From the NCBI RefSeq assembly GCF_052119585.1, contig NZ_JBGQOJ010000013.1, forward strand, positions 1 to 64,000: a stretch of 64,000 nt of DNA, in the 5' to 3' direction. Under the pieces are notes generated by a model. It was not told the DNA's origin. It saw only the letters and a program-made list of their open reading frames with translations, and searched no databases. Position numbers and translations under genes: made by a program. The stretch's first letter is position 1. Each line of letters begins with the position of its first letter. This document shows positions 41,699 through 52,207 of the stretch, one piece after another. This DNA is from JBGQOJ01 sp052119585 (GTDB taxonomy: Bacteria > Pseudomonadota > Alphaproteobacteria > Rhodobacterales > Rhodobacteraceae).

Positions 41699-42018
41699 AT
41701 CTGTTTTTCGGGCATCTGCACGATCAGACCGTCCAGCGCGTCGGTGACCTTCAGTTGGCAGGTCAGGCGCGAACGGGCGGGGTCGGGCTGATAGGCGAAA
41801 TCCAGCATATCCTCTTCCATCGCGTCCTTGGCGGGCAGCTTGTCGGCCCAAGCGGCATCGACATAGACATGGCAGGTCGAGCAGGCGCAGGCACCACCGC
41901 AATCGGCCTCGATGCCGGGAATGTTGTTGTCACGGGCGCCTTCCATCACGGTCATGCCGTTGGCAACGTCGACGATATGCTGTTTGCCGCCGTGTTCGAT
42001 ATACGTGATCTTGGCCAT
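41695..42018 (-). CDS. 2Fe-2S ferredoxin, adrenodoxin type
   Basis: A 107-residue electron carrier. Cluster ligands are in CGGACACSTCHVYV (Cys-x5-Cys-x2-Cys) and the fourth is in SRLTCQLKV. It starts MAKITYIEHGGKQHIVDVAN. The pattern fits vertebrate-type ferredoxins that serve P450s, Fe-S assembly (Fdx) or other oxygenases. ATG 42018 has AGGGG upstream; ATG 42039 would add seven residues. It lies 5 kb from alkB, but AlkB normally uses rubredoxin. Confidence 0.93.
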   Translation of the reverse strand: MAKITYIEHGGKQHIVDVANGMTVMEGARDNNIPGIEADCGGACACSTCHVYVDAAWADKLPAKDAMEEDMLDFAYQPDPARSRLTCQLKVTDALDGLIVQMPEKQI

Positions 42019-42297
42019 TGAGGTCCCCTTGGTCGTCAAAATTGTTCAGCCTTGTTTAGACAAGGCGATCTGGCCTTGCCAGCCCGTTTTGCGACACGCG
42101 CTGGTCACGCTTGCGTTAAATTACAAATGTTCTGCTTTCGTTTCCGCGTATTGGACCCCATGCACGCGCCCCCTCGCTGTCTCGCTGACCGGAGTCAGGT
42201 CAGGTGCGCGGCCAACCTTAGCGCTGTCGCGCGGGTGTAAAAAACGCTATGATGCGCCAAAGGGGGCAAAAGACCCCGCATATTGGCAAAAGCAGTG

Positions 42298-42837
42298 ATG
42301 ATCCGAATTGCATTTCTTGTGGGCCTTGGGGGCCTGTCGTTGAATGCCTGCGGTATGGTGCAGGGCAATGCCTCTGCGCCCGACAACGGGTTCAACCTTG
42401 TGCGCAGCAGTCAGGTTCCGCCGCCCCCCGGCGCCGAACCGGGCAGCTGCTGGGGCCGCGACATCACCCCTGCCGTACTGGAAACCGTCACCCATCAGGT
42501 GCAGGTCGACCCCGCAACGCAGGATGCCGCCGGCAAGATCCTTAGCCCCGCGACCTATCGCACCGAAACCACCCAGCAGATCGTGCAGGAAAGGGCGGTT
42601 GTGTTGTTCCAGACCCCCTGCCCCGATCTGGTCGACACGGAATTCACCGCCTCGCTGCAACGGGCGCTGTCTGCACGGGGCCTGTTCGCGGGCGAGATCA
42701 ACGGCACCTACGACGGTCGCACCCAGCGCGCGGTGCGGGCGTTCCAGATGGCCGAAGGCGGGCCGAACAGCGGTATCCTGTCGCTGGAGGGCGCGCGGCT
42801 GTTGGGGCTGGTTGCTTACGAAAGGAGCGATTTATAG
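42298..42837 (+). CDS. Peptidoglycan-binding lipoprotein
   Basis: A 179-residue predicted lipoprotein. The signal peptide MIRIAFLVGLGGLSLNAC ends in a lipobox (LNAC, Cys18). A middle region with SCWGRDITPAVLETVTHQVQ precedes a C-terminal PG_binding_1 domain: FTASLQRALSARGLFAGEIN, then YDGRTQRAVRAFQ. It likely links outer membrane or inner membrane to the cell wall. ATG 42298 is used; GTG 42295 and TTG 42283 are alternatives. The region 42019-42297, shared with the divergent ferredoxin gene, holds no other gene. Confidence 0.82.
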   Translation: MIRIAFLVGLGGLSLNACGMVQGNASAPDNGFNLVRSSQVPPPPGAEPGSCWGRDITPAVLETVTHQVQVDPATQDAAGKILSPATYRTETTQQIVQERAVVLFQTPCPDLVDTEFTASLQRALSARGLFAGEINGTYDGRTQRAVRAFQMAEGGPNSGILSLEGARLLGLVAYERSDL

Positions 42838-42869
42838 CCGCATGATCCCGCCAATGGACCGCAGACGAA

Positions 42870-42894
42870 AAAGGGCGCCACCGGGGCGCCCTTT
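42870..42894. terminator. Bidirectional terminator
   Basis: AAAGGGCGCC pairs with GGCGCCCTTT (42870-42879 and 42885-42894) over a 5-nt loop, with a T-rich tail on the plus side and A-rich bases on the other. It serves the convergent lipoprotein and degP genes. Confidence 0.88.
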
Positions 42895-42915
42895 GTCTTT
42901 GTATCGACAGGTTTA

Positions 42916-44421
42916 TTATTCGACGGTCAGCGCGACAAAACGCGGGTCGCCGTCGCGGCGGACCAGAAGCAGCAGGGACTTGCGGCCAGCCTCTTTGGAT
43001 TCGGCGATACGCTTGTCCAGATCAGAAACCGTGACGACCTTTTGCTGGCCCGCTTCGGTGATCACGTCACCGGCGCGCAGGCCTTTCTCGAAGGCTTCGC
43101 TCGTTTCGTCGACATTGCCCACAACCAGACCAGACGCCCCGACCGGCAGGTTCAGTTGCGTGCGCAACTCGTCCGACATCTCTGCCACGGTCAGGCCAAG
43201 CACGGTCTTTTCCACAGGCTCCGGCGCTTTGACAGAGGCCGGAACAGGCGATGCCTCGGCGGTTTCGCGGCGGCCAAGCGTGACCATCAGCGTCTGCGTC
43301 TTGCCGTCGCGGTTGACGACAACGCGCACGGCCTTGCCGACGGGCGAACTGCCGACGCGGCGGACCAGTTCACGGGTGTCAGAGACGTTGCCGCCATCGA
43401 ACGAGGTGATCACGTCACCCGACAGGATGCCCGCCTCCTTGCCGGGGCCATCCGGCACGTCCGTCACCAGCGCGCCTTTGGCTTCGGCCAGCCCCATCGC
43501 CTCGGCGACATCGGGGGTGACGTCCTGAATGCGGACGCCCAACCAGCCACGGCGGGTTTCGCCGAACTCTTTCAACTGGTCCACAACCTTTGTCACAATC
43601 GCCGACGACATCGAGAAGCCGATACCGATCGACCCGCCGTTGGGCGACAGGATCGCGGTGTTCACGCCGACCACGCCACCGTCCATGTTGAACAGCGGCC
43701 CGCCCGAATTGCCGCGGTTGATCGCGGCGTCGGTCTGGATGTAATCGTCATAGGTGCCTGACAGCGCACGGCCGCGGGCAGACACGATACCGGCAGAAAC
43801 CGAAAAACCCTGCCCCAGCGGGTTGCCCATGGCCATAACCCAGTCACCGACTCGCATCACGTCGCTGTCCCCGAACGGAACAAACGGCAGCGGCTCGTCG
43901 CTTTCGACTTTCAAAAGCGCGATGTCAGTGTTCGGATCGGTCCCGATCACCTTGGCAGGCAGTGACTTGCCCGAGAAGAATTCGATCTCGATCGCGTCGG
44001 CACCTTCGATCACATGGTTATTCGTAACGATGTAGCCATCCTCGGACACCACAAACCCGGACCCAAGGGCCTGACTGCGGCGCGGGGCACGATTTGGGCC
44101 ACCGTTTCCGCCCTGCTGTCGGTCCATGAAGTCCCTGAAGAAGTCCTCGAACGGAGAGCCTTCGGGAACAATCGGGCCAGGACCGGTCGAGGCGGCGACG
44201 GTCGTTGATGTGGTGATATTCACAACCGACGGGCTGACCTTTTCGGCCAGATCGGCAAAGCTTTCTGGGGCGCCGCGCGCATGGGCCACCATCGTCTGGG
44301 CCATCAGCAGCATAAGGCCCAGAACAAAGAAAAGCATCGCCCGCGCGGGCGCTGAATTGGCGTGCTGGACGGGAACGGAAATTGCCTGAGGTCTCACTGC
44401 GAACTCCTTCTTGGTCGGCAT
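42916..44421 (-). CDS. degP: DegP/Do-family periplasmic serine protease
   Basis: A 501-residue HtrA-type protease/chaperone of the envelope. An N-terminal hydrophobic segment (about 28-48, ending VAHARG) is a signal peptide or anchor. The trypsin-like domain has the full triad: His136 in TNNHVIEG, Asp166 in NTDIALLKV, Ser239 in NRGNSGGPLF. Two PDZ domains follow (RRGWLGVRIQDVTPDVAEAM and the C-terminal SGLVVGNVDETSEAFEKGLR). ATG 44421 (MPTKKEFAV) is chosen over 44511. It follows hflK-hflC-DUF2065 on the same strand, grouping membrane quality-control genes. Confidence 0.94.
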   Translation of the reverse strand: MPTKKEFAVRPQAISVPVQHANSAPARAMLFFVLGLMLLMAQTMVAHARGAPESFADLAEKVSPSVVNITTSTTVAASTGPGPIVPEGSPFEDFFRDFMDRQQGGNGGPNRAPRRSQALGSGFVVSEDGYIVTNNHVIEGADAIEIEFFSGKSLPAKVIGTDPNTDIALLKVESDEPLPFVPFGDSDVMRVGDWVMAMGNPLGQGFSVSAGIVSARGRALSGTYDDYIQTDAAINRGNSGGPLFNMDGGVVGVNTAILSPNGGSIGIGFSMSSAIVTKVVDQLKEFGETRRGWLGVRIQDVTPDVAEAMGLAEAKGALVTDVPDGPGKEAGILSGDVITSFDGGNVSDTRELVRRVGSSPVGKAVRVVVNRDGKTQTLMVTLGRRETAEASPVPASVKAPEPVEKTVLGLTVAEMSDELRTQLNLPVGASGLVVGNVDETSEAFEKGLRAGDVITEAGQQKVVTVSDLDKRIAESKEAGRKSLLLLVRRDGDPRFVALTVE

Positions 44422-44557
44422 GGCGCGACACGGCGAAATGTCGTTAGCGCTTTTCTTATATTTCGAACGACGGGCCCGGATTGCAACACAAAGCCGGTCT
44501 CGGCGCGTCACATGCGCGTGACTTTGGCGGCTCAGGCACCCGTTTGGGCAGAGTGTT

Positions 44558-44748
44558 TCAGGGGATCATCCAGCGTGCAAGCGAAACGAGTGCCGCGCCG
44601 GCCACAATTGCGATCAGGCCGATCAGGCGGCGCGCCTCGACGGGCATGTCGCGCAGGGCGGCCAGAATATCCTCGATACGCGAAGGGGCCAGTGCAAGCA
44701 CCAGCCCCTCGACTAAACAGACACATCCTATTGCAAGGATGATCCAGC

Positions 44749-44752
<4 letters not shown>
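44558..44752 (-). CDS. DUF2065 small membrane protein
   Basis: A 64-residue protein with two hydrophobic segments (WIILAIGCVCLVEGLVLALA and RLIGLIAIVAGAALVSLA) joined by PSRIEDILAALRDMP, the DUF2065 layout. Its start overlaps the hflC stop (ATGA). Its function is unknown, but the family is repeatedly found beside hflC, so a role with the HflKC-FtsH complex is plausible. Confidence 0.88.
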
Positions 44753-45623
<871 letters not shown>

Positions 45624-45624
<1 letters not shown>

Positions 45625-46763
45625 CAGTTGGTCCCTCCCGCGGCCGGTGTGCGGCGCAGTTCATTCAGCGGCAGATAGGGCAGAACACCATTCTGACCGC
45701 CGACGTTGTCGTCAAGAATGATCTTGTCGACGCCGCCAAGCACTTTTTCCATCGTTTCCAGATAAAGCCGCGTGCGCGTCACGTCCGGGGCTTTCTGGTA
45801 TTCGGCAAGAACCGCACTGAAACGGCTCGCCTCGCCTTCGGCCTCGTTCACGACCTGTGCGCGATAGCCTTCGGCCTCTTCCAGCACCTGTGCTGCTTCA
45901 CCGCGGGCACCCGCAAGCGCCTGGTTCGCATAGGCGTCGGCCAGCTTTTCAAGCCGGTCGCGCTGCTGCTCTGCCGCCTGCACTTCGCGGAAGCTGTCGA
46001 TCACTTCACGCGGCGGATCAGCCTTGTCAAAGTTGACGCGGACGATGTTCACGCCACTGTCGTAGCTGTCCAGCGTCGACTGAACCAGTTCCTTGAGGCG
46101 CACCGCGATAGACGCGCGATCCCGGTTCAGGACAGGCGCAAGTTCGGATTGCGCGATAATCTCGCGCATGGCGGATTCTGCAACGGCGCGGACTGTTTCC
46201 TGCGGGTCACGCAGGTTGAACAGGAATTCCTGTGGATCCCGGATATTCCAGACGACCTGAAAGTCGATGTCGACGATGTTCTCGTCACCCGTCAGCATAA
46301 GACCTTCGTCGCTCCGCGAGCCACGCCCGACGCCGATCTGCTCGACCCGCTCGGTCGTAACCGACAGCACCTCTTTGGTGACAACCGGCCAAGGGGCAAA
46401 GTTCAGACCTTCCTGGCCGACATTATGGAATTTTCCGAGGAACAGTTCGACCGATTGCTCGGATGTATCAACGCGGTAGAACGATGCGAACGCCCAGACC
46501 GACACCACCGCCAAAAGACCAAGGCCCACGGTGCCGCGTGTCATTTTGGGCAACCCGCCGCCGCCCTGACCGCCGTTGCCGGACCCGCCACCGCGCCCGC
46601 CCATCAGGACGCGCAACTGCTCTTGGCCCTTTTTCATGATTTGTTCGATCTCGGGTATCTGCGGACCGTCGTTTCCGGGCCTGCGACCGCCACGGTTTTT
46701 ATCACCGTCGTCGCCGCCATTGGATCCGCCTCCGCCCCAAGGTCCGCCGTTATTGCTAGCCAT
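45624..46763 (-). CDS. hflK: HflK, FtsH modulator
   Basis: A 379-residue SPFH protein, partner of HflC. The N-terminal Gly/Asn-rich cytosolic stretch (NNGGPWGGGGSNGGDDGDKN) is typical of HflK. One membrane segment follows (GLGLLAVVSVWAFASF), then the SPFH domain (EGLNFAPWPVVTKEVLSV, VQSTLDSYDSGVNIVRVNFD) and coiled coil. It is first in the hflK-hflC-DUF2065 unit. Confidence 0.96.
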
Positions 46764-46851
46764 TCAGGTTAGTTCCCTTCTTTCCCAATCGAGACTTCCA
46801 TTCCTAACTGGTCGTAAATCTTCAGAATTCAAGCGCCACACCCCAGAGTTT

Positions 46852-48207
46852 TCATCCAGCGCGCACCGGTGTTTTCATCGTGACCAGCTCTTCCGACATC
46901 GTCGGATGCACCGCAACGGTGCGGTCGAAGTCTTCTTTCGTGGCGCCCATCTTAAGCGCGATTGCGACCAACTGGATCAATTCGCCAGCATGGTCCGCGA
47001 CGATATGACAGCCAAGAACCTTGCGGGTCTTCTGGCTGACAACAAGTTTCATCATCACGCGGTCGTCACGCCCTGCAAAGGCGGACTGCATCGCGCGGAA
47101 GGATGTGCAATAGACCTCGATCGGTTCCAGATCGCGGGCTGCCTCCTCGGTAAGCCCGACAGAGCCAAGCTCGGGGCGGGTGAACACCGCATTCGCCACC
47201 AACTCGTAGTCGGGCTTGGTGGGGTTGCCTTTGAACACCGTCTCGACAAAGGCCATGCCCTCGCGGATCGCCACAGGCGTCAGGTTGATCCGGTCGGTCA
47301 CATCGCCCACCGCATAGATCGACGGAACGGCGGTCTGGCTGTAGTCGTCCACGACGATCTCGCCGCCGCGGCCCAGTGCGACGCCCAGCGCCTCCAGCCC
47401 CAGACCCGCCGTATTAGGCGTGCGACCGGTGGCGAACATGACCTGATCATAGGTTTTCGCGACGCCGTTGGTGTCCTTTACCCAAACCCCGTCGGCGGTT
47501 TTGTCAATCTCGAGCACATTGGTGCCGACATGCAGATCAATGCCCTGTTCGCGCATCAGTTCGGCGATATGCCCCCGCGCCTCTTCGTCGAAGCCACGCA
47601 AAATCTGCGCCCCGCGATAAAGCTGCGTCACCGCAACGCCCATCCCGTTCAGGATACAGGCAAATTCGCAGGCGATATACCCGCCACCGACAATCAGGAT
47701 GGATTTTGGCAACGTTTCCAGTTGGAAAACCTCGTTGGACGAGATCGCATGTTCGGCCCCCTCCATGTCGGGCAAGAAGGGCTGGCCCCCTGTGGCCACC
47801 AGAATATGCTTGGCCGTCACGACGTCTCCGGTGGACAGTCGCACCGTATGCGGATCGTCCAGCGTCGCGCGGGCGTCATAGACGGTGACGTCCGAATTTT
47901 TCAACAGGTTGCGATAGACGCCTTCAAGCCGGTCAAGTTCGGCATGCAGCTTTGTGCGGAACTGCGCCCAGTCAAAGACACCGTCCGGCACATCCCAGCC
48001 ATAGGCGCGGGCATCCGCGAACATCTCGCGGTAGCCCGATGCAAAAACCATCAGCTTTTTCGGAACGCACCCACGAATGACGCAGGTGCCGCCCATACGG
48101 TATTCCTCGGCCAAGGCGACACGCGCGCCGGTCGCCGCAGCCACCCGCGCGGCCCGCACCCCGCCAGAGCCGCCACCGATGACAAAAAGGTCGAAATCAA
48201 AGGTCAT
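46852..48207 (-). CDS. gor: Glutathione-disulfide reductase
   Basis: A 451-residue NADPH-dependent flavoenzyme that keeps glutathione reduced. The FAD-binding start is LFVIGGGSGGVRAARVAAAT. The redox disulfide is Cys42-Cys47 in GGTCVIRGCVPKK. NAD(P) binding is at SILIVGGGYIACEFACILNG. The C-terminal dimer interface has TVAVHPTMSEELVT with the proton-relay His. AGGAGAG precedes ATG 48207. It follows rpiA by 8 bp, which links NADPH supply and use. Confidence 0.96.
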   Translation of the reverse strand: MTFDFDLFVIGGGSGGVRAARVAAATGARVALAEEYRMGGTCVIRGCVPKKLMVFASGYREMFADARAYGWDVPDGVFDWAQFRTKLHAELDRLEGVYRNLLKNSDVTVYDARATLDDPHTVRLSTGDVVTAKHILVATGGQPFLPDMEGAEHAISSNEVFQLETLPKSILIVGGGYIACEFACILNGMGVAVTQLYRGAQILRGFDEEARGHIAELMREQGIDLHVGTNVLEIDKTADGVWVKDTNGVAKTYDQVMFATGRTPNTAGLGLEALGVALGRGGEIVVDDYSQTAVPSIYAVGDVTDRINLTPVAIREGMAFVETVFKGNPTKPDYELVANAVFTRPELGSVGLTEEAARDLEPIEVYCTSFRAMQSAFAGRDDRVMMKLVVSQKTRKVLGCHIVADHAGELIQLVAIALKMGATKEDFDRTVAVHPTMSEELVTMKTPVRAG

Positions 48208-48215
48208 GGACTCTC

Positions 48216-49004
48216 CTAGTCGGTCATGTCCGAGAACAGGTTGTCGGTATCGAGAAAGTCGATCCGCTCTGATTCCACGGTGCCCGCGTTGATATCGCGC
48301 ACCTCGACCCGACCGTCGCCATAGCCGATCACGACCGCATCGCAGATGTCGATGAACAGGCCGTTTTCGACGATGCCGGGGATCTGGTTCAACACCAGCG
48401 ACAATTGCCGCGGGTTGCCGATGCGGTGCAGATGCAGATCAAGGATATAGTTGCCCTCGTCGGTGATGAAGGGCGTGTCCTGATTCAGGCGCAGGGTGCT
48501 GGTGCGCCCCAGCACATCCATCGAGATCAGAGTTTCCTCGACCAGCGCCTTGGTTGTCTGCCAGCCGAAGGGGATCACCTCGATGGGCAGCGGGAAGGCG
48601 CCCAGCGCCTCGACCTGCTTGGTGATATCGGCGATCACGATCATCTGGTCCGATGCGGTCGCCACGATCTTTTCCTGCAACAGCGCACCGCCGCCGCCTT
48701 TGATCAGGTTCAGGTCGGCGTCATATTCGTCGGCACCGTCGATGGTGACGTCCAGCCATTTGGCCTCGTCCAGACTGATCACCTTTATGCCCACGGACCG
48801 CGCCAGATCGGCGGTGCGGCTGGAGGTCGGAACACCGGTGATCTTCAAGCCGTCCTGACGCACCATCTCGCCCAGACAGCGCACCATCCATGCGGCGGTC
48901 GATCCGGTTCCAAGCCCCACCCGCATGCCGTCCTCGACATATTCGCACGCGCGTTTGGCGGCCACGAATTTGGCCTTGTCTATGGGGGATAGTTCTCCGG
49001 TCAT
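48216..49004 (-). CDS. rpiA: Ribose-5-phosphate isomerase A
   Basis: A 262-residue isomerase of the pentose phosphate pathway (ribose-5-P to ribulose-5-P). It has VGLGTGSTAAWMVRCL, DVTIDGADEYDADLNLIKGG with GGALLQEKIVA, and the sugar-binding Lys/Asp residues in these loops. The C-terminus (DVRDINAGTVESERIDFLDT) is longer than in E. coli. ATG 49004 is used (MTGELSPIDKAKFVAAKRAC). It is upstream of gor and likely co-transcribed. Confidence 0.96.
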   Translation of the reverse strand: MTGELSPIDKAKFVAAKRACEYVEDGMRVGLGTGSTAAWMVRCLGEMVRQDGLKITGVPTSSRTADLARSVGIKVISLDEAKWLDVTIDGADEYDADLNLIKGGGGALLQEKIVATASDQMIVIADITKQVEALGAFPLPIEVIPFGWQTTKALVEETLISMDVLGRTSTLRLNQDTPFITDEGNYILDLHLHRIGNPRQLSLVLNQIPGIVENGLFIDICDAVVIGYGDGRVEVRDINAGTVESERIDFLDTDNLFSDMTD

Positions 49005-49149
49005 GGCAGCGACTCCGTTTTGTTCATGCGCGGTTATAGGAAAGATGGGCACGGGGCGCGAGGGGGCAATGCACCTGAATTGCGGGTTTCAGCGCCGAAT
49101 GGTCGCTTTCCATCTGGCAAATCCGGTATCCAGGGACCAGGTTGCGGGG

Positions 49150-49854
49150 ATGACTCCGACCTACCGCCTGCATTACGCGCCCGACAACGCCTCTCTGATC
49201 GTCCGCCTTGTGCTGGACGAACTGGGCCAACCTTTCGAGACGACGCTGGTGGACCGCCGCGCGCAGGGCCAGCGCAACGCATCCTATCTGGCGTTGAATC
49301 CGAACGGGCTGATCCCCGTGCTGGAAACCCCCGACGGCCCGATATTCGAGACGGCGGCGATCTGCCTCTGGCTTGCCGACCGCCATCACGCCCTGTTCCC
49401 GCCGCCGGAGTCAGCCGCACGTGGCGACGCCCTGAAATGGCTGTTCTTCACATCGAACACCCTGCATGCAACGCTTAGAATGCTGTTCTATCCGGAAAAC
49501 TACATTGGCCCCGATGCAGACGACCAGAGCCGGCTGCGCACCCGCCTACAGCAGAACCTGCGCGGCCATCTTCAGACCCTCGACGCCGTTGCCGCCACCC
49601 GCCCCGCCTGGCTGGGTGGCCGCGACGCGGGGGTGCTCGACTTCTACATTTCCGTCTGCCTGCGCTGGATCGCGCTCTATCCCAAGGGCGAAACCGACTG
49701 GTTCAGGTTGTCCGATACGCCGCATTTGCGCGCCCTTGCGGCGCGGACAGAGACGCGCGCCCCGGTTCGCCGTGCAATCATTGCCGAAGGACTGGGGGCA
49801 ACGCCATTCACCCGCCCCGTCTATGCCACCCCACCACAAGGATCGGCCACCTGA
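49150..49854 (+). CDS. Glutathione S-transferase family protein
   Basis: A 234-residue GST. The thioredoxin-fold domain has YRLHYAPDNASLIVRLVLDE and LNPNGLIPVLETPDGPIFET (gamma-Glu binding ET). The helical domain has YPENYIGPDADDQSRLRTRL and WLGGRDAGVLDFYISVCLRW. ATG 49150 is used; the upstream open frame has no family support. Its TGA is directly followed by the sdaA ATG, so the two are one transcript. The substrate is unknown. Confidence 0.87.
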   Translation: MTPTYRLHYAPDNASLIVRLVLDELGQPFETTLVDRRAQGQRNASYLALNPNGLIPVLETPDGPIFETAAICLWLADRHHALFPPPESAARGDALKWLFFTSNTLHATLRMLFYPENYIGPDADDQSRLRTRLQQNLRGHLQTLDAVAATRPAWLGGRDAGVLDFYISVCLRWIALYPKGETDWFRLSDTPHLRALAARTETRAPVRRAIIAEGLGATPFTRPVYATPPQGSAT

Positions 49855-51228
49855 ATGTTCCTCAGCGTATTTGACATGTTCAAGGTCGGCATCGGCCCTT
49901 CGTCGTCGCACACCATGGGCCCTATGGTCGCCGCCGCGCGGTTCCTTGACCGGATGCGTGCCTCGCCGTTCCAGTTCGCCGGCGTCCGCGCGTCGCTGCA
50001 CGGCAGCCTGGCCTTCACCGGCGTCGGACACGCGACAGACCGCGCCACGATTCTGGGGCTGGCGGGTTTTGCCCCCTCCACCTATGACGCCGCACTCGCT
50101 GACGCCGCCCTGATCCTGAACCGCAAGACCCGCAGGCTGACCCCCGAAGGCCTGCCGCCGCTGCGCTTTGATCCCGCCACTGATCTGGCGTTCGACTACG
50201 GCCCACCCCTGCCCGGCCATGCGAACGGAATGATCCTGATGGCGACCGATCCCCAGGGCGACGTGATTCTGCAAGAGACCTACTATTCCATCGGCGGCGG
50301 CTTTGTGATGACACAGGCAGAGCTGGCCGCAGGCAAGAACACCGATGACGGTGCGCCGGTGCCCTACCCGTTCAAATCGGCGGCAGAGATGCTGGAGATG
50401 GCCGCATCCAGCGGCAAAACCATTGCCCGGATGAAACGCGAGAACGAACTGTCCCGGATCAGCCCTGCGGCACTGGACGCCGGGATCAGCCGGATCTGGC
50501 AGGTGATGAACGACTGCATAGATCGCGGGCTGGCCACGGGCGGCATTCTGCCCGGCGGGCTGAACGTGCGCCGCCGCGCGCCGAACATCCACGCCCAGCT
50601 GAAGGCAGAGCAGGGCCTGAACATGACCGCGCCGCACACGATCAACGACTGGATGAGCACCTACGCCATGGCGGTAAACGAGGAAAACGCCGCTGGCGGG
50701 CAGGTTGTAACGGCCCCCACCAACGGCGCTGCCGGCGTGATCCCCGCCACGATCCGCTATTGGCTGGACCATGTGCCCGGGGCCGCACCTTCGCGTATCG
50801 GGGATTTTCTGCTGACCGCCGCCGCCGTGGGCGGGCTGGTAAAGCACAACGCCTCGATCTCGGGGGCGGAATGTGGTTGTCAGGCCGAAGTGGGCAGCGC
50901 CGCCGCGATGGCCGCCGCAGGGCTATGCGCCGTGATGGGCGGAACACCGGAACAGGTGGAAAACGCCGCCGAAATCGCGCTGGAGCATCACCTTGGCATG
51001 ACCTGCGACCCGGTCAAGGGGCTGGTGCAGGTGCCCTGCATCGAACGCAACGGGCTGGGCGCGATCAAGGCGGTCAGCGCGGCCTCGTTGTCGCTGCGCG
51101 GCGACGGCATGCATCTGGTCAGCCTTGATGTCTGCATCGAGACCATGCGCCAGACCGGCGTCGATATGTCCGAAAAATACAAGGAAACCAGCCTGGGCGG
51201 GCTGGCCGTCAATGTGCCAAATTGCTGA
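49855..51228 (+). CDS. sdaA: L-serine ammonia-lyase, iron-sulfur type
   Basis: A 457-residue single-chain [4Fe-4S] serine dehydratase making pyruvate and ammonia. The N-terminal beta domain starts MFLSVFDMFKVGIGPSSSHT. The alpha domain has GGQVVTAPTNGAAGVIPATI, the cluster cysteines in ISGAECGCQAEVGSAAAMAA and GMTCDPVKGLVQVPC. It is full length. It is coupled to the GST gene (TGAATG). It degrades serine for carbon or controls its level. Confidence 0.95.
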   Translation: MFLSVFDMFKVGIGPSSSHTMGPMVAAARFLDRMRASPFQFAGVRASLHGSLAFTGVGHATDRATILGLAGFAPSTYDAALADAALILNRKTRRLTPEGLPPLRFDPATDLAFDYGPPLPGHANGMILMATDPQGDVILQETYYSIGGGFVMTQAELAAGKNTDDGAPVPYPFKSAAEMLEMAASSGKTIARMKRENELSRISPAALDAGISRIWQVMNDCIDRGLATGGILPGGLNVRRRAPNIHAQLKAEQGLNMTAPHTINDWMSTYAMAVNEENAAGGQVVTAPTNGAAGVIPATIRYWLDHVPGAAPSRIGDFLLTAAAVGGLVKHNASISGAECGCQAEVGSAAAMAAAGLCAVMGGTPEQVENAAEIALEHHLGMTCDPVKGLVQVPCIERNGLGAIKAVSAASLSLRGDGMHLVSLDVCIETMRQTGVDMSEKYKETSLGGLAVNVPNC

Positions 51229-51229
51229 T

Positions 51230-51250
51230 ACTTTGTTCCAGAAATACTCG
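51230..51250 (+). repeat. 21-bp gene-end repeat
   Basis: ACTTTGTTCCAGAAATACTC plus G, starting one base after the sdaA stop codon. It is followed by AATTCC, as is the copy at 55207 (AATTCA). Confidence 0.8.
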
Positions 51251-51295
51251 AATTCCACGGTTGCCGCCATGCGCGCCACTGGCTAGCGTGGCGCC

Positions 51296-52207
51296 ATGAC
51301 CGGCGACCGCCCGCTTGTGGGTATCCTTTTCATGCTTGGCTTTTGCGTGCTGGCCCCGATGGGCGACGGCATTGCCAAACTGCTGGGCGACACCGTGCCG
51401 GTGGGGGTTTTGGTAACCGCGCGTTTCGCGCTTCAGGCGTTGTTCCTGATGCCGGTCGTCGTGCTGACGCGCCGCACCATGCGAATGACCCGCCGGGTGC
51501 TGGTTCTGACCACGCTGCGCACCGGGCTGCACATCACAGGCATTTCGGCAATGTTCCTGTCGCTGCGGTTCCTGCCTTTGGCTGACGCGATCGCCATCGC
51601 CTTTGTGATGCCCTTCATCATGCTGCTGCTGGGCCGCTATGTGCTGAACGAGGAAATCGGCACGCGCCGCCTGACCGCCTGCGCGGTGGGGTTCATTGGC
51701 ACGCTTCTGGTGATCCAGCCCAGCTTTGCCTCAGTCGGGCTGGCGGCACTTTTGCCGGTGCTGGTCGCGGTGGTGTTTGCGCTGTTCATGCTGGTCACAC
51801 GGCTGATTGCAAAGGAAACGGACCCTATCACGCTTCAGGCGATCAGCGGGGGCATGGCCTGCGTGCTGTTGGTGCCGGTCCTGTGGCTGGCCGATGGCAC
51901 CGGTCAGCCCCTGCTGGACCCGGTGATGCCCGACACAGGCGACACCATATTGTTGCTGGTTCTAGGTGCCCTTGGCACGACCGCGCATCTGTTGATGACA
52001 TGGTCGTTGCGGTTTGCCCCCTCGGCCACGCTTGCGCCGATGCAATATCTTGAAATCCCCTTTGCCACGCTGATCGGCTGGGTGGTGTTCCACGACCTGC
52101 CCAACGGGCTGGCGGCAGTCGGCATCGCCATTACGATCTGCGCGGGGCTTTATATTGTCGTTCGGGAAAGAGGCCTCAGTCGGCAGTTGGCGGCAGAAGC
52201 GCCCTGA
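51296..52207 (+). CDS. EamA/DMT-family permease
   Basis: A 303-residue membrane protein with two EamA repeats: for example PLVGILFMLGFCVLAPMGDG, ADAIAIAFVMPFIMLLLGRY and YLEIPFATLIGWVVFHDLPN. A small-molecule exporter of unknown substrate. It follows sdaA by 67 bp with a gene-end repeat between. The 3' end overlaps the convergent thiN gene by 32 bp. Confidence 0.88.
   Translation: MTGDRPLVGILFMLGFCVLAPMGDGIAKLLGDTVPVGVLVTARFALQALFLMPVVVLTRRTMRMTRRVLVLTTLRTGLHITGISAMFLSLRFLPLADAIAIAFVMPFIMLLLGRYVLNEEIGTRRLTACAVGFIGTLLVIQPSFASVGLAALLPVLVAVVFALFMLVTRLIAKETDPITLQAISGGMACVLLVPVLWLADGTGQPLLDPVMPDTGDTILLLVLGALGTTAHLLMTWSLRFAPSATLAPMQYLEIPFATLIGWVVFHDLPNGLAAVGIAITICAGLYIVVRERGLSRQLAAEAP

Noticed and set aside
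46576..48219. 547-codon open frame antisense to hflK and gor
   Set aside because: It lies opposite two clear genes, is rich in His, Arg and Gly as expected of a complement frame, and has no ribosome site.
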